Source: an uncultured Bacteroidales bacterium (GTDB lineage: Bacteria; Bacteroidota; Bacteroidia; Bacteroidales; WCHB1-69). Taken from it: 64,000 bases of DNA. A program made the translations under genes and the position numbers. The stretch is from assembly GCA_934699095.1 (NCBI GenBank), contig CAKUVI010000002.1:313046-377045 (forward strand), written 5' to 3'. The notes under the pieces are model-generated. The model ran no database searches. It saw nothing but the letters and a program-made list of their open reading frames with translations, and was not told the DNA's origin. Shown here piece after piece: positions 9,168 through 17,967 of this stretch (the first letter of the stretch is position 1; the number at the start of each line of letters is the position of its first letter).

Positions 9168-11453
9168 ATGACTGGAAAAGAAGATCTGAAAAAAGAGATA
9201 CAGCAAGTTGCAAGCAGCACAGTCTTGAGTGAAAAAGTGCTCAAGATATTATTCTGGATTTTGGCAGGAGTTATCTGCATAGCACTCCCCGTCATGAGCC
9301 TTGACGCTGGTATTTCAGGTGATGAATTCGTCAACTACGAACATGCTGAATACGTGTACGACTACTTCACTGAAGGCGACACGACCTGCATGCATGGCAT
9401 TAACAAAGGAAATGGTACTGCCACACACCTCGAATATTATGGCCAGTCATTCGATAACATCACATACTTCATCAACAAAGTGTTTCATATTGACAATGTT
9501 TATGAAGCAAGACATGTTCTTAACGCACTTTGCGGTGCGCTGATAATACTTGTTGTAGGATTGTTTTTGGTGAAGACCCTTGGTTACCGTGCTGGAATAA
9601 TCGGCATGTTGATGCTGTTCATATCCCCTCGTTTCATAGGCCACTCATACAACAACCCCAAGGATATTCCGTTCGCATTGGGATACATTTTCTCCATATA
9701 CCAGATGGTATTACTGATCAAGGAGCTTCCCAAGACGTCCGTAAAACGACTTATACTCATAGGCTTGGGCATCGGTGTCGCTAACAGTGTCAGAATCGGT
9801 GGACTTATATTGATTCCGTATCTGTTTTTATTCTGCGGTTGCTGGTATTTCTTTTCAAATCCGGAAAAGAATACTTGGAGAAGCTGGGATTTTTGGAAAA
9901 AAGGACTGATTCTTGTAGCCAAATTGCTTGCCGTTTGTGTGGGCGGCTATTTTTTAAGTTTGCTTTTATGGCCTTTCGCCCTGAAAGATCCTATCCACCA
10001 CCCCATCGAAGCCTTGCAGATGATGGAGAACTTTGCCACAAACCTGCGTCAGATTTTCGAGGGTGGAAACATATTCTCCTCTGAGGCTCCATGGTACTAT
10101 CTTCCAAAATACATGCTGATCAGCATTCCCGCTGTTGTGCTCATAAGTTTCTTTGCATCCATTGTCTTATGTCCAAAGTTATCAAAGAGAGTTTCTCCGC
10201 TGATACTTCTCATCGTTTACTTCTCTGTAATTTTCCCGATAGCCTACATCATATACAAGCACTCCAACGTATATGGCGGTTGGCGCCATGTATTGTTCAC
10301 CTACCCAGCACTTGTCGTGGCCGCCGCTATGGGTTTGGAGGCGGTCTACGACCTTATGAAAAACAAATTTGCAAAATATGCTGCATATGGTATGACAGCT
10401 CTCCTCATGGTATTCCCATTCGTGCATATTGTCAAAAATCATCCTCATGAATACGTCTATTACAATGAATTTTCTGGCGGTGTGGCCAAAAACTATGGAT
10501 ATTATGAGATGGACTACTACCAACACAGTACGCGAGCAGGAATCGAATGGTTGAAAAACTATCTTAAAGAGGACGGAGAGATAGACAAAGCGATGAAGAC
10601 CGGAGAGAAAATCCTATTGGCATCTAACGACGTCGGATCCACAAAATATTATATTCGTCACGACACCAACACATTGAAGGCCACATATATAAGATACTAT
10701 GAAAGAGGTAACAAAGATTGGGACTACGCAATAGTGGTCAACACATATATCAATGCGCACCAACTTCAAAACAACCTCTGGCCGCCGAAAAACACTATCC
10801 ACACAATTGATGTGGACGGAAAACCTATTGCCGCCATTCTTAAGCGCAATGACCATTCCGACTACCTCGCGCACGAGCTCTCAGAGACTGTGAGCGACAC
10901 TTCCATCTCAAACGAAGAGAAATTCAACAATCTGCAAAAGAGTGTAACACTTTACAGAAAAGCCCTGTCAAACGACTCTGCGAACGAGTCTGCCCTGACT
11001 GGAATTATAAGTTCCTACAGCAATCTTGGACGCCTTGACAGTGTGTTGTACTACACTGACAGGCTTGTTGAGGTTTGCCCGAGCGAGAACTTCCTCTCCT
11101 ACGCTGCAAACGTATATACATCCGTTTACCAGCAGACAAGAGACCAAAAGTACATCGAAAAAGTGACAGACTTGAGGAAGCAGGTAATCAAAAGCAATCC
11201 CCGCGCCGCAAATGCTTACTATGATTTGGCAATGCTGTACGCTCAGACCGGTCAAATCTCAAAGGGGAAAAAATGTATGGAAAATTGTGTAAAGAAGAAC
11301 AAAGGATCTTTTTCAGCACATTATTACTCTGCTATTTACACAGCACAAACCGGAAACATTCAGGCAGGTGTTAAAGCTTTGCACGAGTGTGCCAAAAAAT
11401 TCCCCGCACACAAGACGGAGTGCGAGAGCACAATCGCACAGCTTCAGCGATAA
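9168..11453 (+). CDS. GT-C glycosyltransferase-like membrane protein with C-terminal TPR repeats
   Basis: A 761-residue protein. The first 430 residues hold about ten membrane segments and look like the GT39/GT83 (PMT/ArnT-like) fold: after the first membrane segment comes SLDAGISGDEF, carrying the Asp-Glu pair typical of the catalytic loop, followed later by GHSYNNPKDIPFALGY. From about residue 590 the protein is soluble and helical with TPR-like repeats (for example AANAYYDLAMLYAQTGQ, and a second copy around SAHYYSAIYTAQTGN). It presumably transfers a sugar from a lipid carrier to a periplasmic acceptor; donor and acceptor are unknown. It lies 25 bases after the thioesterase and 35 before the patatin gene, in one operon. 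Confidence 0.7.
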   Translation: MTGKEDLKKEIQQVASSTVLSEKVLKILFWILAGVICIALPVMSLDAGISGDEFVNYEHAEYVYDYFTEGDTTCMHGINKGNGTATHLEYYGQSFDNITYFINKVFHIDNVYEARHVLNALCGALIILVVGLFLVKTLGYRAGIIGMLMLFISPRFIGHSYNNPKDIPFALGYIFSIYQMVLLIKELPKTSVKRLILIGLGIGVANSVRIGGLILIPYLFLFCGCWYFFSNPEKNTWRSWDFWKKGLILVAKLLAVCVGGYFLSLLLWPFALKDPIHHPIEALQMMENFATNLRQIFEGGNIFSSEAPWYYLPKYMLISIPAVVLISFFASIVLCPKLSKRVSPLILLIVYFSVIFPIAYIIYKHSNVYGGWRHVLFTYPALVVAAAMGLEAVYDLMKNKFAKYAAYGMTALLMVFPFVHIVKNHPHEYVYYNEFSGGVAKNYGYYEMDYYQHSTRAGIEWLKNYLKEDGEIDKAMKTGEKILLASNDVGSTKYYIRHDTNTLKATYIRYYERGNKDWDYAIVVNTYINAHQLQNNLWPPKNTIHTIDVDGKPIAAILKRNDHSDYLAHELSETVSDTSISNEEKFNNLQKSVTLYRKALSNDSANESALTGIISSYSNLGRLDSVLYYTDRLVEVCPSENFLSYAANVYTSVYQQTRDQKYIEKVTDLRKQVIKSNPRAANAYYDLAMLYAQTGQISKGKKCMENCVKKNKGSFSAHYYSAIYTAQTGNIQAGVKALHECAKKFPAHKTECESTIAQLQR

Positions 11454-11488
11454 GAGCACAATCATTCATTCAATAAACAGACAAAATT

Positions 11489-12508
11489 ATGGCTTATCAT
11501 TTTAAGAACTTGGTTTTCGAAGGGGGTGGTGTCAAGGGCATTGCCTACGTTGGCGCACTCGATGTTTTGGAAAAGGAAGGTATTCTGAAGGATATTGAAA
11601 GAGTGGCTGGCACATCGGCAGGCGCTATGATTGCTCTATTAGTCGGGCTTAAATACACAACCGACGAGATAAAGGAGATACTTTGGGACTTGAATTTCAA
11701 GAATTTCCTAGACAGCTCCTGGGGAGTGGCACGCGACACCAATCGTCTGCTCAAAGAATATGGCTGGTACAAGGGTGACTTTTTCAGGAATCTCATGGCC
11801 GATTTCATCAGAAGGAAAGCAGGAAACGGAGAAGCCACATTCAGGGAACTTGAAGAAACTAAAAAATTCAGGGAGATACACATTGTTGGCGCAGACCTCT
11901 CGACGGGGCTTTCCAAGCATTTCAACTACAAGGACACCCCTGACATGAAAGTCGCCGACGCCGCGCGCATTTCAATGTCGATTCCGTTGTTTTTCGCCTC
12001 TGTCAAAGGCAGCGACAACCACGTTTATGTTGACGGGGGACTTCTTGACAACTATTCAATAAAGACTTTTGACCAGTTGAAATTCATATCCGACAAGAAC
12101 AATGAAAGACGGACCGAATATTATGAAATAATAAACATGAAGACAAGAATGAAAGTGGTGGAGCCAAAAGAGGAATATGTGTACAACAAGGAGACGTTGG
12201 GATTCCGTTTGGATGCCAAAGAGGAGATTGACGGTTATTTGAAACGCTTGAATGTCGTCAGAAATGACATAAAGAGTTTCTTCACATACACAAAGGCACT
12301 GCTATCAACACTCATCGACTTTCAAAACAACGTTCATCTTCACAGCGATGATTGGCAGCGCACCGTGTATATTGACACACTCGGGGTTAGTGCCATTGAT
12401 TTCGACATCTCAGACGCCAAGAAAAAGAAACTTGTCGAATCTGGAACTAAATACACCGAAGCATATTTGGAGTGGTATAACAATGATGAAGCAAAAGCCA
12501 ACAAATAA
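11489..12508 (+). CDS. Patatin-like phospholipase
   Basis: A 339-residue patatin-family lipid acyl hydrolase. The oxyanion loop GGGVKGIAY (residues 12-20), nucleophile Ser43 in GTSAGA and the dyad aspartate Asp182 in VDGG are all present, so the catalytic dyad is intact. There is no signal peptide and no C-terminal barrel, so this is a cytoplasmic form rather than the PlpD or T9SS-exported type. The residues after about 220 are helical and highly charged (KKKKLVESGTKYTEAY). It is the last gene of the run starting at 6931 and is followed by a perfect terminator hairpin at 12571-12600. The substrate is not known. Confidence 0.87.
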   Translation: MAYHFKNLVFEGGGVKGIAYVGALDVLEKEGILKDIERVAGTSAGAMIALLVGLKYTTDEIKEILWDLNFKNFLDSSWGVARDTNRLLKEYGWYKGDFFRNLMADFIRRKAGNGEATFRELEETKKFREIHIVGADLSTGLSKHFNYKDTPDMKVADAARISMSIPLFFASVKGSDNHVYVDGGLLDNYSIKTFDQLKFISDKNNERRTEYYEIINMKTRMKVVEPKEEYVYNKETLGFRLDAKEEIDGYLKRLNVVRNDIKSFFTYTKALLSTLIDFQNNVHLHSDDWQRTVYIDTLGVSAIDFDISDAKKKKLVESGTKYTEAYLEWYNNDEAKANK

Positions 12509-12570
12509 TAAACATAATTTCAGATGTCTTGCGTCTTGCATTTCAGCAATATCATCTTGTTGAAATATCC

Positions 12571-12603
12571 AGAAAGTGGTGAATAAATCACCACTTTCTT
12601 TTC
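12571..12603 (+). terminator. Perfect 11-bp terminator hairpin after the patatin gene
   Basis: AGAAAGTGGTG (12571-12581), a 7-base loop, then CACCACTTTCT (12589-12599) and a T-rich tail. Confidence 0.85.
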
Positions 12604-12776
12604 TTATGAAAGATACGTTTTTGCGTCAATACAATGGTTTTCTCCGAAATTCGGTTTTTGATTTTTACAATTAATTGTAAAAATATTTTTCAAAAATCCG
12701 CAACCTTCTGATAATCAGAATAAAAAAAATATTAAAAAAATTTCAAAAGCCTCTTGACAAAGGCTTATTGGTGTTG

Positions 12777-12784
12777 TATTTTTG
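12777..12784 (+). promoter_or_regulatory. Promoter (-33 TTG / -7 TATTTTTG) for the 12947 gene
   Basis: TAnnTTTG match with a TTG 20 bases upstream (12754-12756), the spacing expected for the Bacteroidota primary sigma factor. It predicts an unusually long leader of about 155 bases. Confidence 0.7.
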
Positions 12785-12946
12785 TCTTGTTCAATTGAGG
12801 GTTGGCACCCCAAGATAAGAAAAGAAAACAAAACATAACATAAACAAAACAATCAAAAAGCCATTGAAAAAAGATAACAGGCGCCGCATCGCCACGGAAA
12901 ACAAAACTCTAAAACAAAAAAAAATCAACCTAAAAAACAGAAAGAC

Positions 12947-13486
12947 ATGAAAAAAAATTTATTATTAATCGGATTAAGCATAATAACATTAGGCGTATTC
13001 GCAGAAGGAGTGCCTACGGTATCTGTCAGCAAGTCACAAGGAGGATGGACAGCGGTTTTAAACCTCTACAATTATGTAAACTACACACCAGCTGAACTCA
13101 CCGACAACGGAGTCGGTCAGTTAACGTGCCAAGGAAGTGGATTTACTTGGTGCAGAATCCCGAACTGCAGCACTCTGACTGTCAACGATGCCACAAACAG
13201 AGTTGCTGTCACAGACCAGACCAAATTGAACATGTTTTCAGACGTAATCAACGAAATCTTGGAACATTTCGAGAATGAGGAGTTAACTGATGAGAGCAAC
13301 AATGGTGACAACAGACAACGAGCACAGATTGTAACTTCCTATTCAAAAAAACTGTCGATGAAAAACTCATCAACACGAGGCAAAAGTCTATTTGACAGCT
13401 ATGTGATAAAGGGAATACGAAAAATAAACACGAGCACAAATGAGGAAAAAATCGACATTTTTGTGGATAAAGTTAGTTTGTTTTAA
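12947..13486 (+). CDS. Small exported protein of unknown function
   Basis: A 179-residue protein with a signal peptide (MKKNLLLIGLSIITLGVFAEG). The mature part has a Gly/Asn/Thr-rich first half with LTCQGSGFTWCRIPNC, which holds three cysteines in close order, and an acidic Asn-rich middle (ENEELTDESNNGDN) before a basic C-terminal third. I recognise no family. Its promoter and long A-rich leader set it apart from the patatin operon. The next gene begins 77 bases later, after an AT-rich spacer with TAGTT repeats and a CTGATA-TATCAG hairpin at 13507-13522, so the two may share a transcript. Confidence 0.7.
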   Translation: MKKNLLLIGLSIITLGVFAEGVPTVSVSKSQGGWTAVLNLYNYVNYTPAELTDNGVGQLTCQGSGFTWCRIPNCSTLTVNDATNRVAVTDQTKLNMFSDVINEILEHFENEELTDESNNGDNRQRAQIVTSYSKKLSMKNSSTRGKSLFDSYVIKGIRKINTSTNEEKIDIFVDKVSLF

Positions 13487-13563
13487 CAGTTAAGTAGCTA
13501 AATAATCTGATAGTTCTATCAGTTAGGTAGTTTTAATAGTTAGTTTAAGTAAATGAAAGTCTT

Positions 13564-15174
13564 ATGAGACAAGCCTGGACATCATTTGTGGTGATATTTT
13601 TAGCTGTGGGTTTGGCAAATGGTCAAGAATGGATTGGTAAACGATTTATTTTGGACACGATTGTTCCGATTAGATTTGGGACAGCACCTATGAGTATGGA
13701 CATGACAAAGTGCATCATTCACAACGACAGGTTCTACTTCATAGAGCAACAAAGTTTTCAAAACAATGGAAACAGCCAAAATGCGGTGATATATTCAATA
13801 TCATTGAAGGACTTCAGCCAGAGTGAAATACAGGTTCCAAATCCGTACAGTGGGAGAAAAGTGAGTGGAAAGCAAACGGAATTATGGATCTATGATTTCT
13901 GTTTCAGCGGAGAATACCTTCTGGTAACGACACAGGAATGTTTGTTGTTATATGCAAAGGTGAACGACAGTTGTTATGAATACAAATCAACAATCGGGGA
14001 TCACAAGAATCTTTGCATGGGATACATAAACGACGGGAAGGTTCATTACTTTGAAGAGGATCACGACAGAGGTTTCCGGTGGTTTCAGCGAGACTTGGAT
14101 GGTGGGGCGGAGGAATTCGTCATGGATTTAGATTACGAAGCTGCATTCGCTGCGCAGATCCGCCCAAATCGCCATCTATTCCACAACGACAAAAACGTGT
14201 ACTACCTGAGTACAAGATATCCGGTATTAGTGGTTTTCACATTAGACGGGAAGCACGAGCGTACGTATGTATTTGACCTACCCGATTGGAATGCATTCAG
14301 TGACGAACTCATCCACAATGCTTTGTCTGTGCCATACGGGGTTGAGAGAATATACGCCGTGAAAGACGAATTACAAAAATATTCCTGTCCAAAGGTTGTA
14401 TTTCCCATGCTGGATGACAATGTGCTGTTCTATTCGAAATTCGATTCGCTCATTGGAAAGTCAGTGCTGCAATATGCCATTTCAAACGATGAAAACAAGA
14501 TAAAGCATTACAACAGATTCAACCATAAAGACAGTTTGTACATTGCAGCACAATTTCCATTTGATCTGTTTCAGGTAACTTACGACAAAGGGCACGCATC
14601 CGATAGTTCGAGAATAGTGCAAATCACCCAATGTCCCGTAGTTTCGTGGGAAGGGAAAACACACTCAGAATATTTACGCGACTTGAACACTTATTATGAA
14701 GACAACGAGCCGACACTTGCTTACAAAATAATGAAATACGTTTCAGAGGAAGAAAAAATTTCATCAAAAAAGGACTTATTGGAAGATGGTGTGTACGTAA
14801 TACACGGCGAGATGGAATGTTCGGGCTGCAACAAAGCGATCAACAGGCTCTTAGGAAGTTTGAATGGCGATTTCAAAATAATCCATGTGTACCCAACTCC
14901 AGTATCGGGATTGCAGCGAAAAGAGTCAGAGGCTGAAATCCGCAAGGATTGTAACAGGAGTTTCAACATAAAAGGATATGCAGATATCGAAGGTATCGAC
15001 AAATATACAGCGGGCCTTGGGGAACAGGATCATCCTTGCATTGTTATAAAAGCACCCCAGACAAAAGAAAAAGTTTATAAAGTATCAGAAATTTTCAACG
15101 ATGATGACAAGCGCATACTGTTCAAGTCTGAATTCGTTGATGAGTTAAAACTTTTTCTTGTCAATTCACAATGA
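13564..15174 (+). CDS. Exported beta-rich protein with a C-terminal CxxC (thioredoxin-like) region
   Basis: A 536-residue protein with a signal peptide (RQAWTSFVVIFLAVGLANGQ). Residues 25-370 are repetitive beta strands with phrases such as YDFCFSGEYLLVT and YYLSTRYPVLVVFTLDG, resembling the propeller-like exported proteins of Bacteroidota. After a linker of about 30 residues, the C-terminus (from about 405) contains VIHGEMECSGCNKAINRLL, a CxxC motif after a beta strand followed by a helix, then IIHVYPTP. This resembles a redoxin-type fold, but I cannot confirm it. It is periplasmic or surface-exposed. The next gene has its own promoter 8 bases after this stop. Confidence 0.7.
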   Translation: MRQAWTSFVVIFLAVGLANGQEWIGKRFILDTIVPIRFGTAPMSMDMTKCIIHNDRFYFIEQQSFQNNGNSQNAVIYSISLKDFSQSEIQVPNPYSGRKVSGKQTELWIYDFCFSGEYLLVTTQECLLLYAKVNDSCYEYKSTIGDHKNLCMGYINDGKVHYFEEDHDRGFRWFQRDLDGGAEEFVMDLDYEAAFAAQIRPNRHLFHNDKNVYYLSTRYPVLVVFTLDGKHERTYVFDLPDWNAFSDELIHNALSVPYGVERIYAVKDELQKYSCPKVVFPMLDDNVLFYSKFDSLIGKSVLQYAISNDENKIKHYNRFNHKDSLYIAAQFPFDLFQVTYDKGHASDSSRIVQITQCPVVSWEGKTHSEYLRDLNTYYEDNEPTLAYKIMKYVSEEEKISSKKDLLEDGVYVIHGEMECSGCNKAINRLLGSLNGDFKIIHVYPTPVSGLQRKESEAEIRKDCNRSFNIKGYADIEGIDKYTAGLGEQDHPCIVIKAPQTKEKVYKVSEIFNDDDKRILFKSEFVDELKLFLVNSQ

Positions 15175-15181
15175 AAAAATG

Positions 15182-15189
15182 TACCTTTG
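15182..15189 (+). promoter_or_regulatory. Promoter -7 box (TACCTTTG) for the DUF58 gene
   Basis: TAnnTTTG match 20 bases before the ATG at 15210 and directly after the upstream stop codon. Confidence 0.7.
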
Positions 15190-15209
15190 CAGCTCAAAAC
15201 GAAAAGAGT

Positions 15210-16145
15210 ATGTCATACACATTAGATCTGTCTGCAATAACGCAATTCGACAACATTGAATTTGTAGCGAAACAAGTGGTTGAAGGATTCATCACAGGTT
15301 TGCACAAGAGTCCTATGCACGGGTTTTCGGTTGAGTTTGCTGAGCACAGGCCATACAACACTGGGGAACCAATAAGGCACATTGACTGGAAACTGTATGC
15401 CCGTACTGACAAATTGTTTGTAAAGAGGTATGAGGAGGAGACCAATTTGCGATGTCATCTTATCATTGACGATTCATCGTCCATGTATTTTCCGATACAG
15501 GAGAAATATTCTTTGGCGCATCCGAACAAGATATTCTTCTCGGCGTATGGAGCGGCTGTTTTGATGCAGATATTCAAGAGTCAAAGAGACGCTGTCGGAC
15601 TGTCTGTTTTCTCCGACAAATTGGAACTTCACACGCCTGCGAGGGGTGGAGACCCGCACCAGAAGATGATCTACCGCGAGCTTGAGAAGCTGATCCAGCC
15701 TATCGGCCGCGATGTGAAGAAAAACTCATTTGTGACTGACACTCTTCATCAAATCGCAGAGCAGATACACAGAAGGTCTTTAGTTGTAATATTCAGCGAT
15801 ATGTTGGAGACGCACAGCAATCTCGACGAGCTGCTTCTTGCACTCGGGCATCTTCGTCATAACAAGCACGAGGTTGTTTTGTTCCACACATTCGACAAAA
15901 AGTTAGAATATGACTTCGCTTTTGAGAACAGACTATACAGGTTTGTTGACATGGAAACAGGCCAGGAGATAAAACTTCACGCTAACAACATAAGAGAATA
16001 CTATCAAGAAACCATTAACAAATATTTTCAAGAGATCAAAGTCAAATGCGGTCAGTATCAAATAGACGTCATCCCTGTTGATATCACGCAAGGCTTCGAG
16101 CAAGTTATGCTGCCATATCTGCTGAAAAGGTCTCAAATATATTAA
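15210..16145 (+). CDS. DUF58 domain protein (MoxR/Bat-associated)
   Basis: A 311-residue cytoplasmic protein of the DUF58 family, usually encoded with MoxR AAA+ ATPases and BatA-D aerotolerance proteins. The signature HRPYNTGEPIRHIDWKLYAR is followed by a VWA-like segment with the MIDAS-like DDSSSMY and IFSDMLETH. The start at 15210 is chosen because the -7 box at 15182-15189 lies between it and an in-frame ATG at 15171, and because the family opens directly with this region. No moxR or bat gene is adjacent; a lone batD lies at 35875-37266. Only 6 bases separate it from radC. Confidence 0.88.
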   Translation: MSYTLDLSAITQFDNIEFVAKQVVEGFITGLHKSPMHGFSVEFAEHRPYNTGEPIRHIDWKLYARTDKLFVKRYEEETNLRCHLIIDDSSSMYFPIQEKYSLAHPNKIFFSAYGAAVLMQIFKSQRDAVGLSVFSDKLELHTPARGGDPHQKMIYRELEKLIQPIGRDVKKNSFVTDTLHQIAEQIHRRSLVVIFSDMLETHSNLDELLLALGHLRHNKHEVVLFHTFDKKLEYDFAFENRLYRFVDMETGQEIKLHANNIREYYQETINKYFQEIKVKCGQYQIDVIPVDITQGFEQVMLPYLLKRSQIY

Positions 16146-16151
16146 CAACAA

Positions 16152-16862
16152 GTGAAAGAAGACAAAATATACACAAAGAAAAAGTTAACAATCAAAGAAT
16201 GGGGAGTGCAGGACAGACCACGTGAAAAATACGTGGCCAATGGAGCTGTCTCCCTTTCTGACGCCGAGTTGATAGCAATTTTAATAAGGACAGGCAACGC
16301 GCACGAATCAGCCGTTGACCTTTCAAAAAAAATACTGGCGAATTCAGACAACAGTCTAAACAAACTATCGCAAAAAACGCTCTCCGAACTATCCAACATA
16401 AACGGAATCGGGAGAGCCAAGGCAGTGACTTTGCTATCGTCGTTTGAATTGTGCAGGCGCATTGAATCAGAAGGAGCGGAGGAAAAGAGCCGGATTGAGA
16501 CGTGTATTGATGTTTTGAATCTGATGCAGAAAAGAATTGCTCATTTAAAGCATGAGGAGTTTTGGGCTATATATATGACAAATGCTCACGATGTGATCAA
16601 GGTGAGCCAATTGAGCAAAGGCGGACTGATAAACACTGCCGTTGATGTGAGGATCATCTTCCACGAGGCATTACAGGTACATGCGACGTCTCTTATTGTA
16701 TGTCACAATCATCCGTCAGGCAGATTAGTTCCGAGCAAGGCTGACAAAGAGGTGACGAAAAAAATAAAAGATGCCGGGAAACTAATGGAGGTCAATTTGG
16801 TAGATCACATCATCATCCACGAACGCAACTATTTCAGCTTTGTGGAGAGTGGATTGTTGTAA
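16152..16862 (+). CDS. radC: RadC family JAB-domain protein
   Basis: A 236-residue protein. The N-terminus IKEWGVQDRPREKY and the helix-hairpin-helix-like LSNINGIGRAKA are followed by the JAB/MPN metalloprotease-like domain with HNHPSGRLVPSKADKE (HxH...D metal site) and an upstream glutamate in KHEEFWAIY, so the JAMM metal ligands are complete. The link to DNA repair is historical; the biochemical role is unsettled. It starts with GTG at 16152, 6 bases after the DUF58 stop. The terminator at 16881-16909 follows. Confidence 0.92.
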   Translation: MKEDKIYTKKKLTIKEWGVQDRPREKYVANGAVSLSDAELIAILIRTGNAHESAVDLSKKILANSDNSLNKLSQKTLSELSNINGIGRAKAVTLLSSFELCRRIESEGAEEKSRIETCIDVLNLMQKRIAHLKHEEFWAIYMTNAHDVIKVSQLSKGGLINTAVDVRIIFHEALQVHATSLIVCHNHPSGRLVPSKADKEVTKKIKDAGKLMEVNLVDHIIIHERNYFSFVESGLL

Positions 16863-16876
16863 AAAGGATAGTCATC

Positions 16877-16910
16877 AAAAAAGCGGGTGCCTTGTCAGCA
16901 CCCGCTTTTA
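16877..16910. terminator. Bidirectional terminator between radC and tRNA-Lys
   Basis: AAGCGGGTGC (16881-16890), a 7-base loop, then GCACCCGCTT (16898-16907), with A runs before and T runs after, so it can serve radC on the plus strand and the tRNA gene on the minus strand. Confidence 0.88.
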
Positions 16911-16913
16911 AAG

Positions 16914-16986
16914 TGTCCCCTCAGGGACTCGAACCCTGGACCCATTGATTAAGAGTCAATTGCTCTACCAACTGAGCTAAGGAGAC
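16914..16986 (-). tRNA. tRNA-Lys (anticodon CTT)
   Basis: A full 73-base cloverleaf. The acceptor stem is GTCTCCT with AGGGGAC (one G-T pair), then T8-A9, D-stem GCTC/GAGC, anticodon stem ATTGA/TCAAT around the loop CTCTTAA (anticodon CTT, plus-strand bases 16951-16953), and T-stem CAGGG/CCCTG around TTCGAGT, with discriminator A. The CCA end is not encoded in the DNA. Confidence 0.96.
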
Positions 16987-17023
16987 CCGTCTAAATCGAT
17001 GGCAAAGATACAATTATTTTTAT

Positions 17024-17031
17024 TACTTTTG
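17024..17031 (+). promoter_or_regulatory. Promoter -7 box (TACTTTTG) for the adenosyltransferase
   Basis: TAnnTTTG match 12 bases before the ATG at 17044; it rules out the in-frame ATG at 16999. Confidence 0.7.
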
Positions 17032-17043
17032 CAAAAAAAAATT

Positions 17044-17583
17044 ATGAAAGTTTATACACGTACAGGAGACAATGGAACAACCTCATTATCAGATGGTTCA
17101 AGGATTTCAAAAAGCAATATTCTACTGCATTCCTACGGCACTGTTGACGAATTAAACAGCTTCATAGGCCTGTTGATTTCGGAGTTTCCGGAAGAATTCT
17201 TGACAAAAGTGCAAAACAAATTATTTGTCGTCGGCGGTATGCTTGCCACTCCTACGGAAAACTGGAGCAAATATTGGGACCTTTCAAAGTTGAGTGTTTT
17301 CACCTCTGAAATCGAGAACGAGATAGACAGGGTGACTGCTGGACTGCCACAGATGAAGGGCTTCATTCTCCCACAAGGAAACAGACAAATCGCGCTGGCT
17401 CATGTGTGCCGCACCATATGCAGACGCACGGAAAGGTACGTATGTGAACTTTTACAAGAAAACGAAGTTTACAAAGATGCCCAAATCATGCTGAATCGCC
17501 TCTCAGATTATTTCTTTATTTTGGCAAGATTTTTACATAAAAAATACGAAATTTCAGAAACATACTATAAATCAGACATTTAG
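17044..17583 (+). CDS. PduO-type ATP:cob(I)alamin adenosyltransferase
   Basis: A 179-residue enzyme that transfers the adenosyl group of ATP to cob(I)alamin, making coenzyme B12. The family signature at the N-terminus, YTRTGDNGTTSLSDGSR, binds ATP, and the C-terminal helix carries the conserved RRTERYV and LNRLSDYFF. Length is normal. The product is the cofactor of methylmalonyl-CoA mutase (29663-31810), so the two genes probably serve the same pathway although they are 12 kb apart. It is transcribed from its own promoter, away from the tRNA. Confidence 0.93.
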   Translation: MKVYTRTGDNGTTSLSDGSRISKSNILLHSYGTVDELNSFIGLLISEFPEEFLTKVQNKLFVVGGMLATPTENWSKYWDLSKLSVFTSEIENEIDRVTAGLPQMKGFILPQGNRQIALAHVCRTICRRTERYVCELLQENEVYKDAQIMLNRLSDYFFILARFLHKKYEISETYYKSDI

Positions 17584-17621
17584 AAAATCTCTTTTTTTAA
17601 ACAACATAATCAATTTAATAT

Positions 17622-17629
17622 TATCTTTG
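17622..17629 (+). promoter_or_regulatory. Promoter -7 box (TATCTTTG) for the DUF2795 gene
   Basis: TAnnTTTG match 38 bases before the ATG at 17668. Confidence 0.65.
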
Positions 17630-17667
17630 CCGCCTTAAAAATTAATCCTTATAAAAACAAATTAACT

Positions 17668-17889
17668 ATGTATTGGACCTTAGAATTAGCAACTAGACTT
17701 GAAGACGCCCCATGGCCGGCAACTCGTGATGAACTTTTGGATTACGCAGTTCGTTCTGGAGCACCATTAGAAGTTATTGAGAATTTACAAGAGATTGACG
17801 ACGAGGGCGAGACCTACGATTCAATCGAGGACATCTGGCCTGATTATCCCTCCAAAGACGATTTCTTCTTCAATGAAGACGAATATTAA
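17668..17889 (+). CDS. Small acidic DUF2795 protein
   Basis: A 73-residue, strongly acidic protein of the DUF2795 family, one of the most conserved small proteins in Bacteroidales. It has the signature WPATRDELLDYAVRSGAP and an acidic tail ending DDFFFNEDEY. It is cytoplasmic; the function is unknown. It has its own promoter (17622-17629) and its own terminator (17940-17967), so it is a single-gene unit, probably well expressed. Confidence 0.92.
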   Translation: MYWTLELATRLEDAPWPATRDELLDYAVRSGAPLEVIENLQEIDDEGETYDSIEDIWPDYPSKDDFFFNEDEY

Positions 17890-17939
17890 TTGACATTACT
17901 TTGTGCATAGTGAATAAATTTATTGAATGAAAAGGAAAG

Positions 17940-17967
17940 CACGCTAATATGGCGTGTTTTTTTTTTT
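17940..17967 (+). terminator. Terminator after the DUF2795 gene
   Basis: CACGC (17940-17944), a 7-base loop, GCGTG (17952-17956), then an uninterrupted T run. The T run reaches into the stop codon of the convergent beta-galactosidase gene. Confidence 0.75.

Larger units (their letters stand above)
12509..12946 (+). other. Intergenic region with terminator, promoter and long A-rich leader
   Basis: This 438-base stretch has no coding frame. It holds the terminator of the patatin operon (12571-12600), an AT-rich block, a promoter (-33 TTG at 12754-12756 and -7 box at 12777-12784), and then about 155 bases of untranslated leader rich in A, with a small GGGT...ACCC hairpin near 12800 and a G/C-rich patch GGCGCCGCATCGCC near 12880. 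Confidence 0.6.

Noticed and set aside
13487..13563. TAGTT-rich spacer with a CTGATA-GTTC-TATCAG hairpin, as a terminator or repeat array
   Set aside because: The stem is six weak pairs with no T run, and the repeats are irregular; treated as plain AT-rich spacer.
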